From: Bacteroidota bacterium
Lineage (GTDB): Bacteria > Bacteroidota > Bacteroidia > B-17B0 > Aurantibacillaceae
DNA: 64,000 bases
Direction of reading: 5' to 3'
Assembly (NCBI GenBank): GCA_021156365.1
Contig: JAJNDK010000011.1
Span: forward strand, 1-64,000
The translations under genes were made by a program, and so were the position numbers. Shown in pieces: positions 1 through 7,298 of this stretch; position 1 is the stretch's first letter, and each line of letters begins with the position of its first letter. Under the pieces are notes generated by a model. The model had not been told where the DNA came from. It searched no databases and worked only from the letters and a program-made list of their open reading frames with translations.

Positions 1-1
1 A

Positions 2-1672
2 ACATGGACAGTAACTGCAACAGATGTAAACGCTTGTTCTGCATCTATAAACTTCACCATTACAGAACCTTCTCAAATTTCTTTCACCGCTTCTTCACAG
101 ACAAACATTTCCTGTTTTGGCGGAAATACCGGTGCGTTTGAAGTTAATGCAGCAGTAGGCGGAACAGGTGGATTCATTTACGACTGGTCACCCGGCAATC
201 CAACAGGTGACGGAACAACTTCTGTCAGCGGATTAACTGCAGGAACATGGACAGTAACTGCAACAGATGCAAACGCTTGTTCTGAATTTATAAGCTTCAC
301 CATTACCGAACCGTCTGCTATCACTTCCACACTGACTGTAACGAATTGCGATACCTATACACTGAACGGAACGAGCTACACTACTGGCGGAACCTATACG
401 CAGGTGCTTGCAGGAGCAAGTGCTACCGGGTGTGACAGCACGATCACACTGAACCTGACGATCCTGCAATCAACTGCCTCCGCACTGAGCGCAATAGCAT
501 GCGACAGCTATACGCTGAATGGAACAACGTACAATACAAGTGGAACTTATACGCAAAATCTTACGAATGCAGCAGGTTGCGACAGTATACTTACACTGAA
601 CTTAACAGTGAACCAGTCTACAACGTCAACACTGAACGAAACAGTATGTAGCTCTTACACACTGAATGGTACTACTTACACTTCAAGTGGAACATATACA
701 CAAAGCTTTACGAATGCGGCAGGTTGTGACAGCACACTTACACTAAACTTAACTGTGAACCAGCCTACAACGTCAACATTAAACGAAACGGCTTGCAGCA
801 GCTATACACTGAACGGAACTACTTATAATGCAAGTGGAATCTATACACAAAGCCTTACGAACGCGGCAGGTTGCGACAGCACACTTACATTGAACCTCAT
901 AGTGAATCAGCCGACAATGTCTTCATTCACAGAAGTAACATGTGGCTCTTACACACTGAATGGTACTACTTACACTTCAAGTGGAACATATACGCAAAGC
1001 TTTATGAATGCGGCAGGTTGCGACAGCACACTCACATTGAACTTAACAGTGAATCAGCCTACAACGTCAATACTGAACGAAACGGCTTGCAGCAGCTACA
1101 CACTGAATGGCACCACTTACACTTCAAGTGGAACATATACACAAAACCTTACGAATGCGGCAGGTTGCGACAGCATTGTCACGCTGAACCTGACCGTAGC
1201 GACTGCAATTGATATAACAACATCCACGGTAGCAGAAACGATTACCGCTACGGCCACAGGAGCTGCTTACCAATGGCTCGATTGCGACAGTGGCAGCGCT
1301 CCGATCCTGAATGAGACCAATCAGTCGTATACGGCAACTGCCAACGGAAATTATGCAGTAGTGGTAACAGTTGGTTCCTGCTCCGACACCAGCGCCTGTG
1401 TGAATATTGCAGGCATCGGTATCCGCACGGTGAAGGACGCAGCGCTTATCCGCCTGTATCCGAACCCTTCCACTTCCGGGATCTTTACACTGGAGACCGC
1501 TAAGGATGCAGTGATCAGTATCAGCACTTCACTTGGAGCAGTGATCCTGGAGAAAAGCATAAAAGCAGGAACAGAAAGCATCGATCTGCATACCGAAGCG
1601 AATGGTGTGTACTTTATGCAGCTGAGAAGTGAAGGAACTACACAGATCATTAAGATCGTGAAACAGGAATAG
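2..1672 (+). CDS. Secreted repeat protein with T9SS sorting domain (5' partial)
   Basis: The frame is open from base 2, so the true start lies left of the window; 556 residues are visible. The first ~110 residues are SprB-type repeats (CFGGNTGAF..., WTVTATDxNACS occurs twice 81 residues apart). Then come six copies of a ~49-residue unit built on C-x-SYTLNGTTY...SGTYTQ...NAAGCDSTLTLNLTV, between about 341 and 1199. The C-terminus holds the YPNPSTSGIF motif and ends in IKIVKQE, a type A T9SS sorting domain that is cleaved when the protein is moved to the cell surface or medium. The unit repeats at 147 bp with high DNA identity, so copy number probably changes by recombination. The role is likely adhesion or gliding; the ligand is unknown. 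A strong terminator follows. Confidence 0.9.
   Translation, partial: TWTVTATDVNACSASINFTITEPSQISFTASSQTNISCFGGNTGAFEVNAAVGGTGGFIYDWSPGNPTGDGTTSVSGLTAGTWTVTATDANACSEFISFTITEPSAITSTLTVTNCDTYTLNGTSYTTGGTYTQVLAGASATGCDSTITLNLTILQSTASALSAIACDSYTLNGTTYNTSGTYTQNLTNAAGCDSILTLNLTVNQSTTSTLNETVCSSYTLNGTTYTSSGTYTQSFTNAAGCDSTLTLNLTVNQPTTSTLNETACSSYTLNGTTYNASGIYTQSLTNAAGCDSTLTLNLIVNQPTMSSFTEVTCGSYTLNGTTYTSSGTYTQSFMNAAGCDSTLTLNLTVNQPTTSILNETACSSYTLNGTTYTSSGTYTQNLTNAAGCDSIVTLNLTVATAIDITTSTVAETITATATGAAYQWLDCDSGSAPILNETNQSYTATANGNYAVVVTVGSCSDTSACVNIAGIGIRTVKDAALIRLYPNPSTSGIFTLETAKDAVISISTSLGAVILEKSIKAGTESIDLHTEANGVYFMQLRSEGTTQIIKIVKQE
344..1199 (+). repeat. Six in-gene tandem repeats, ~147-bp period
   Basis: Copies start near 347, 500, 647, 794, 941 and 1088 (the Cys codon). 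Spacing is 153 bp for the first copy and 147 bp for the rest. The copies are nearly identical at DNA level over blocks such as GGTTGCGACAGC. They encode the Cys-x-SYTLNGTTY unit of the surface protein. Confidence 0.85.
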
Positions 1673-1732
1673 ATCATCACCTGTTGGTGACAAGCTGCTA
1701 TAGGCAGAGGCAATACCAACAAAGGCTCAAAG

Positions 1733-1778
1733 AAAGGCTGCTTTGCCCCGGGAGATCGGGTGGAAGCAGCCTTTTTTG
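1733..1778 (+). terminator. Rho-independent terminator of the T9SS protein gene
   Basis: AAAGGCTGCTT (1733-1743) pairs perfectly with AAGCAGCCTTT (1764-1774) and runs into a T tract. It lies 60 bp after the stop codon and separates the gene from the palindrome array. Confidence 0.85.
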
Positions 1779-1790
1779 TTTTAGGTCCGG

Positions 1791-2307
1791 TAAGTCAGAC
1801 CGTAATTGACTTACCTAAGCTGTAAAACTTCAACAAGTCAAATGTAATTTGACTTAGCCATTTTTGTCTGCTCGGACAAGTCAAGCCACATTTGACTTAT
1901 CTATTCGAAGCAATTCAGGTAAGTCAAATCCGAATAGACTTAGCTTTCATGAAGATAATAAGTAAGTCAAAAGCCATTTGACTTAGCCTTTTTCACTTAT
2001 TCGGACAAGTCAAACCGCATTTGACTTATCTATTCAAAGAAATTCAGGTAAGTCAACCCGGGTCTGACTTACTTTTTATGAATGCTTTCGGCAAGTCAAA
2101 ATCAATTTGACTTATCCTTTTTTGCATAGTATCGCAAGTCAGACCAGAACTGACTTATCCATCCGGAGTAATTCAGGCAAGTAAGGAGCAGCACGACTAA
2201 GGACTTTATACCGGCCCGGACAAGTCGAAGGAAGTGTAACTGAGCCTTTGTGCCACCACTTATCGCAAAAAAATAACCACTTGCAAAGTCACAAGGGTCC
2301 TGACTTC
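1791..2307. repeat. Array of 23-bp palindromes with exact 43-bp period
   Basis: The consensus unit is YAAGTCA-N9-TGACTTA. Units start at 1791, 1834, 1877, 1920, 1963, 2006, 2049, 2092 and 2135; each step is exactly 43 bp. Two degenerate units follow in register at 2178 and 2221, and one more at 2285 that is out of register. The arm spacer is always 9 nt. The 20-nt intervals are not unique: every third one is alike (for example TCTATTC-aa-AATTCAGG after the units at 1877, 2006 and 2135), giving a 129-bp higher-order repeat. As 43 is not a multiple of 3, the TGA/TAA in the arms falls in every frame on both strands, so the array is non-coding. 43 bp is about four helical turns, which puts all palindromes on one DNA face. 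It could be a multi-site binding platform or a row of hairpins. Confidence 0.9.
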
Positions 2308-2371
2308 GATTTTAACGCTTATTAAGCAACATTTTGAAAAGCATTGCCGTTGTATAACAGAAAACGAAGCG

Positions 2372-3067
2372 ATGTCAGTTAAAGTAAGATACCTGCCGCA
2401 ATCGGATGCCGACCGGATGGTCTGGCTGAATAATTTTGCGTCTAAATTAGGGATCCATGCCACGGTGTTAGAGATATCTCCCGCAGAACTGAGCGATGTA
2501 CAAAAGGATGCCGTCTGTTTTCAATACATCCTGCAATTAGTTGAGCTCTACAAAAACACCCTGCCTTCCCTGGTAAGCTATAAGAACCTGCTCAGGAATG
2601 CTTCCGGGCAGAAACAGCCAGGTCCGCCTTCTTTGCCGGTGCTTCCGGTGCCGCCACCGCTTGTGAGGGAAGGTATATTTGACCGGGTAAGTCTGTTAGT
2701 GAAACGAATTAAGGCAAGCCGGCAGTATAGTGAATCAATAGGACTTGATCTTGGGATCATTGCGCCTGTACGTGTATGGGACAAAACAGAGCTGAAGCCC
2801 CTGCTTCGTGTAAAGCTACAAGGACCACTTCCATATGTGAAGAGCAGCAAAGGAATAACAACAGCGATGGACCTCTATGCAGATCGTAATGACGGACGGG
2901 GATTTGTATTTATAGGTCGTTTGACGAGAGCACAATACCTGGATAAAACGCCTTTACCAGCAGAGGGCGAATTTTTCGAATGGAAGTACAAGGCCATATT
3001 TGTGATCGCCGATAAGCAGGTGGGGCAGATGAGCAACGCCGTAAGTGTAGTGCTGCGAAAAGCCTGA
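2372..3067 (+). CDS. Conserved hypothetical protein beside the palindrome array
   Basis: 231 residues with no signal peptide or membrane segment, so probably cytoplasmic. The N-terminal part (YLPQSDADRMVWLNNFASKL, then ~70 helical residues ending YKNLLRN) is followed by a Pro-rich linker (residues ~80-98, PSLPVLPVPPP). A beta-rich C-terminal half comes next (LKPLLRVKL...KGITTAMDLYADRNDGRGFVFIGRLTRAQYLD), reminiscent of a fibronectin-III-like sandwich. I have seen similar hypothetical proteins in Bacteroidota but know no function for them. The ATG lies 64 bp after the last unit of the palindrome array, and the gene ends 6 bp before the convergent gene at 3074. A functional link with the array is inference from position only. 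Confidence 0.7.
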   Translation: MSVKVRYLPQSDADRMVWLNNFASKLGIHATVLEISPAELSDVQKDAVCFQYILQLVELYKNTLPSLVSYKNLLRNASGQKQPGPPSLPVLPVPPPLVREGIFDRVSLLVKRIKASRQYSESIGLDLGIIAPVRVWDKTELKPLLRVKLQGPLPYVKSSKGITTAMDLYADRNDGRGFVFIGRLTRAQYLDKTPLPAEGEFFEWKYKAIFVIADKQVGQMSNAVSVVLRKA

Positions 3068-3073
3068 GCGATC

Positions 3074-3484
3074 TTAATCGTCACCCGCAAGTATCCTGCA
3101 GGCGACACGCACAACGAATGGCCAGAGCTCTCCCTTGTCAATAGCATCCTGTATGCTCCCTTCCCGTTCCCGCATTTTTTCTTTTTTCAATAGCTTGCCC
3201 TGCTCATCGTAATAATACCAGGTACCCCGCTTCATGTCCTTTTGAAAATACATGCGGATCCTCAGCTGCCCGTTCTTATGGTAATAAAGCCATTCACCAT
3301 CCCGGATCCGTGTGCCCTCCATGTAATTCCCTACGATCTGCATAGTCCTCGTGCCTTCGTAATAAGCAATGTAATTATAGCTTTTGCCATTGATGGTGAA
3401 GGTGGTATCCTGCGCAGCAAGCCGGGTCGCTCCGTTGCAGAACAGCAGGATAAAGAAGCAGCTTCGCAGAAGGAAAGTACTCAT
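3074..3484 (-). CDS. Exported MORN/YwqK-like repeat protein
   Basis: 136 residues. A signal peptide covers about residues 1-24 (STFLLRSCFFILLFCNGATRLAAQ). The middle has two tandem MORN_2-type motifs, GEWLYYHKNGQLRIRMYF and GTWYYYDEQGKLLKKE, the pattern of YwqK-family proteins. That family is often labelled 'toxin-antitoxin system YwqK antitoxin', but nothing here suggests a toxin partner. The acidic, helical tail (REGSIQDAIDKGELWPFVVRV) is unrecognised. It is a single gene, convergent with the gene ending at 3067. Likely periplasmic or surface located; role unknown. Confidence 0.75.
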   Translation of the reverse strand: MSTFLLRSCFFILLFCNGATRLAAQDTTFTINGKSYNYIAYYEGTRTMQIVGNYMEGTRIRDGEWLYYHKNGQLRIRMYFQKDMKRGTWYYYDEQGKLLKKEKMREREGSIQDAIDKGELWPFVVRVACRILAGDD

Positions 3485-3608
3485 GTGATCAGTATGCTAT
3501 AGTCAGATACTGAATTAAAGATACGGGTTTTGAAATGGTTTTCAAATAGTGTTCCCGTGACTGCGACGGATAGCGAGCGTTACTTAGCTTTTAGCTTTTT
3601 TTCGCACC

Positions 3609-6600
3609 TTACTCGATCACGATCTTTTTATTTATCCATTTTCCTTCCGCATTGATGTTAACGATATACATTCCCGCCGGCAGCCCCCGGAGATTCAGTG
3701 ATGTTTTATTTTCCGCTGTTCCTTTGTACAGTATTTGTCCAAGGCAATTGGATACATTTATTTCATATCCACCGCTTATGTACGTTCCGGGATCTATATC
3801 GAACCTGCCGTCATTTGGATTGGGATATAGGAAAAAATCTTCGATGGAATTGCGCTGGTTTATAGAAGTCATATCATTGCCAGGCGTCAGGGTAATGCCG
3901 CATCCGTCCGCGAATCGGGTAACCATCCCGTCATAACCATTGGTAAGCCCTAAGGTTGTACCAAAATTGCTGTAGCTTCCGGAATATATGCTTGAGTTCC
4001 TGCTCAGGTAATAATAATCCCCCTTCCTGAAAAGGCCGCTTATATGGAGCGTCAACGAGACATTGAGAACGGTGTTCACACCATTGGTTCTGACCCGTAA
4101 CAGCGCGCCGGAAGTATCGTAATCAGCCACGAAATAATCCTCAAGATATTGCATCAGAACGATGGAGTCGTTGGTTGTTCCGTTGAGTACAGCTATATGC
4201 GGTATTGCCTGGTTCTGAGGCGCTATCCGTCCCAGAACACTCACCTCATTCTCGTGCAGTGTGATCCGGTGACCGGCTCCATAATAGGATGAAGCGGCTC
4301 CGCAGGCCCATTTATATAGTCCGTCCGATCCTATTTTTACAAGATAATACTCTCCAAAGTTTATGGAGTCGCGGCTGCCATCAGAACTTTCGAACACCTG
4401 GTAAGGAGAGGAGGCAGGACTTATATTTTTGCCGGTTATGTAATTGTTGCCTGTTTTGTCCGTTGCCATATCAACTATATTCCCTCCGTTCAGGCTTCTC
4501 ATGGTCCACTGGATCATGCCACTGCTGTTGTATTTGGCCAGGAAAAATTTTACGAGATTGCCGGTTCCCTGAGAGGGAATGGAGGTATAAGCACTGAGAC
4601 TACCTGCACTGTGCAGGTGCGCCATTGTTTCATACCTGCCGGTGAGATAGATGTTGTTTTGCTGGTCCGTATTTGTTTTTAAAGCGATGACATTGTTGTT
4701 CTGGGCCAGGGAAATGCCGGCGCTCCATTGCATGCGGCCAGTCGGATCAATTTTTAGTAAAGCATAATTAAAGAAAGGAGCTGCTAACGCATTTCTTAAA
4801 GTATCAAGGACAACCCCGTTCAGCGCCATAGGCATATAGGGTACACCAGTTGTCCAGCCTGCCAGTATTTTCGTCAGCATAAAAACATTTCCCGAATCGT
4901 CCACTGACAGATCATGAGGTAAGAGCTGCGGCCCGGTTTCGAGTGTCCATAGTGTTCTGCCAAGCGAATCGAGCTTGATCAGGAAGCCCTGCCGGCTTAT
5001 GCCTGTACCTGTAAGGTTGATGCTATCGCCGGTATTGTCGTAGAAATGTCCCTGGCTTATACCTGTAATATATATATTGCGGGCCTGATCCTCCTCAACA
5101 GAGGCGATCCGGTCCCTGTTATAAGGCAGGCTTACATCTATATTCTGATTGGTGTATGTACTCCATTTGGCAGCACCGTTGTCGGTGTATTTCATAAGAT
5201 AACCACCGATCGGGAATCGCATCCGGGCAGAATCTCCCATCCGGGAGGCAAAAGCTTCTTCATTGTTGTAGTGGCCGCAAATGAAGTATCCGCCAAAGGA
5301 GGAAGGATACATTTCGTTTATGTCGGATAGATAATATCCGCCCCAGGGAAGATCGGTCCCGTTGTTGACCATGGTCCAGCAGGAATCATCCGGATTCGGC
5401 TCTGTGTATACCATCGGGCCGCTTGTTTCCAGCGAGTCGTAACAACCATGATTTGACCAGCAAACCAGCTTCACCTGTGTGCTTCCGATAGAACCGAAGG
5501 AAGTGGACAGCTCAGGAAGATTGCCCGAACCCGGGCTGGCATTGGGTGAAAAAGTCCATTGATAATTCTGCGCATCCGTGCAGTGCTCGTAGCAGGTAAC
5601 TGTTTCGCCAGGGGTAACATTTGTTTTGTTCACATGCAGGCCGGCTCTCGTTTTTTCCACCAGTAAGGATATAGTATCGGTGAAATTACGTGAACATTGC
5701 GCAAGTGTACTTTTGGCCACAAGATAATAGTTGCCTGCAACCGAAAGGATGTCTGTGTTGAAAGATATGCTTCCCCCGTTGCCATTGCCCGATGTTCCGT
5801 AAGATAGGGTACCGCTGCCAAATTTCCGGAGGAAATAGAATACATCCAGTTGCGACGAATCGACCGTGATCACAATGGATTCCTGATTGCATAATACGTC
5901 TTTACTCAGACTCACAGGCTTGTTGATCTCGGGCCGATCAACAATGGTGATCACCTGTTGAGCTGTATCATAAGAGCCCGGTCCATTGCTGACATTCACC
6001 TGTACGGTGTACTGACCTGCAGACGGAAAGGTATAGGAGAAGGTGGGACTGCAGGAATAATTCACCGGACTTCCGTTGATGAGCCACTGGCATGTATTGG
6101 CCGTACCTGTCATGCCGCCTATCAGAACACCCATATTCACACAGCCTCCCTGGAGAGCCAGCTTTGCAAAAGGTTTGGTGAGTCCGCCCTGATCATTGGT
6201 TGTCAACAGAGTGCCATTATCGCCGCAGGCATATAAACCAGTTGTTCCGTTCCAAAAGTTATTGATACTATACGATGAGGAAGTAGGTTGCAACTCGAGA
6301 AACGAATACGGAGAAATGGATTTGAAAATGCCATGGCTGGTTCCCACAAATTGCGCACTTCCGGAAAATACCATACATCGCGCGTCCAGTGGCCCGAAGT
6401 CATAATTGGTATGGTTAGTGGCAACTATTCCGGTCCAGTTATAATAGCTGTTCCCGACGCCATAACCAGTTATCGCTCCTCCACAAAGTACATCCGTAAA
6501 TACGGCGGCTGGGGCTGAGGCCACATTATAAGTAAAATTACCACTGTTATTACTCCCGAGAATAAAAGCGCCGTTGGTCCCTATGGAATAATTGTTCCCT

Positions 6601-7133
6601 GAGAAATGAATGGCAGAGAGGTCCTGGGTAAGTGAAGAGGGAACCAACGTCGCGGAGCTTTGATTGAAGCGCACGATCAGTCCATTGTTGCCCACAGCGA
6701 AATACCTGGAATCAGGAGAACAGAATGCGATCCTGTTCAGAGTACTTCCTGACGGGCCGGTATATACGATTGAGTAGCTCATGTTGGACATATCTATATA
6801 CATGATCACCGCACGGTTATTCACTGTATCTTCTCCGCAAACAAATGCTTTTTCGTAACCGTTACTATTCTCCGAGCGCGCATGGTTGAACTTGGTATGC
6901 TCATAAGTGAGCGAATCGCTGCTGTTGCCTGTTATACTGTACCGCGTCCAGCTGGCAGCTCCGCTTCCGCCTGTGCTTGTGAAGTACAAACCCTTGTGGC
7001 CGGCCAAAAGACCTTTGCTGCCCCAGAATACAACACCGGTGAGCTTATCATTGATGCCTGTATTCAGGTCCGTCCAGCCGGCAAAAACAGAATAGCTTAC
7101 GATAAGGAGGAAAGTGGTAAAAAGTAGTTTCAT
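3609..7133 (-). CDS. Large secreted PKD/beta-propeller protein with T9SS sorting domain
   Basis: 1174 residues. Signal peptide MKLLFTTFLLIVSYSVFAG. Residues ~20-320 are rich in G-x-x-G and WTDLN/F-x-S-x-D blocks like YCF48/photosystem-assembly-type propellers. Residues ~320-400 form a PKD domain (NGSPVNYSCSPTFSYTFPSAGQYTVQVNVS is its core). The second half (~600-1050) holds repeated 'DxxGNxYITG...LxKxDSxGxxxW' blades, an SBBP-like propeller. The last ~80 residues (FFLYPNPNDGRFDI ... KKIVIE) are a T9SS type A sorting domain. The protein is probably exported to the surface; its substrate is unknown. It is monocistronic: a terminator separates it from the OmpA-type gene upstream. Confidence 0.85.
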   Translation of the reverse strand: MKLLFTTFLLIVSYSVFAGWTDLNTGINDKLTGVVFWGSKGLLAGHKGLYFTSTGGSGAASWTRYSITGNSSDSLTYEHTKFNHARSENSNGYEKAFVCGEDTVNNRAVIMYIDMSNMSYSIVYTGPSGSTLNRIAFCSPDSRYFAVGNNGLIVRFNQSSATLVPSSLTQDLSAIHFSGNNYSIGTNGAFILGSNNSGNFTYNVASAPAAVFTDVLCGGAITGYGVGNSYYNWTGIVATNHTNYDFGPLDARCMVFSGSAQFVGTSHGIFKSISPYSFLELQPTSSSYSINNFWNGTTGLYACGDNGTLLTTNDQGGLTKPFAKLALQGGCVNMGVLIGGMTGTANTCQWLINGSPVNYSCSPTFSYTFPSAGQYTVQVNVSNGPGSYDTAQQVITIVDRPEINKPVSLSKDVLCNQESIVITVDSSQLDVFYFLRKFGSGTLSYGTSGNGNGGSISFNTDILSVAGNYYLVAKSTLAQCSRNFTDTISLLVEKTRAGLHVNKTNVTPGETVTCYEHCTDAQNYQWTFSPNASPGSGNLPELSTSFGSIGSTQVKLVCWSNHGCYDSLETSGPMVYTEPNPDDSCWTMVNNGTDLPWGGYYLSDINEMYPSSFGGYFICGHYNNEEAFASRMGDSARMRFPIGGYLMKYTDNGAAKWSTYTNQNIDVSLPYNRDRIASVEEDQARNIYITGISQGHFYDNTGDSINLTGTGISRQGFLIKLDSLGRTLWTLETGPQLLPHDLSVDDSGNVFMLTKILAGWTTGVPYMPMALNGVVLDTLRNALAAPFFNYALLKIDPTGRMQWSAGISLAQNNNVIALKTNTDQQNNIYLTGRYETMAHLHSAGSLSAYTSIPSQGTGNLVKFFLAKYNSSGMIQWTMRSLNGGNIVDMATDKTGNNYITGKNISPASSPYQVFESSDGSRDSINFGEYYLVKIGSDGLYKWACGAASSYYGAGHRITLHENEVSVLGRIAPQNQAIPHIAVLNGTTNDSIVLMQYLEDYFVADYDTSGALLRVRTNGVNTVLNVSLTLHISGLFRKGDYYYLSRNSSIYSGSYSNFGTTLGLTNGYDGMVTRFADGCGITLTPGNDMTSINQRNSIEDFFLYPNPNDGRFDIDPGTYISGGYEINVSNCLGQILYKGTAENKTSLNLRGLPAGMYIVNINAEGKWINKKIVIE

Positions 7134-7245
7134 AGTAGGTTCATTGGTAGTTCAAATTTACAATAAATAACAGTCTCTGTGTTTTCAATGTGCTATCAAT
7201 TCATACTAAACATATTTTACTCCCGGGATCTCCCGATAAAACAAC

Positions 7246-7278
7246 AAAAACGCCCCTCCGTTTTGAGAGGGGCGTTTT
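7246..7278 (-). terminator. Terminator after the DUF5723-OmpA gene
   Basis: AAAACGCCCCTC (7247-7258) pairs with GAGGGGCGTTTT (7267-7278) around an 8-nt loop. Read on the minus strand the hairpin ends in a T tract. It lies 20 bp after the stop codon at 7299. Confidence 0.9.
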
Positions 7279-7298
7279 ATACATCAAATCATTATTTA

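Noticed and set aside
871-1212. Plus-strand ORF inside the repeat gene
   Set aside because: A shadow frame of the 147-bp repeats of the T9SS protein.
1791-2307. Possible CRISPR array (23-bp repeats, 20-bp spacers)
   Set aside because: The repeat core itself varies over its central 9 nt, and the 'spacers' are alike every third unit, so they are not unique. No cas genes are present.
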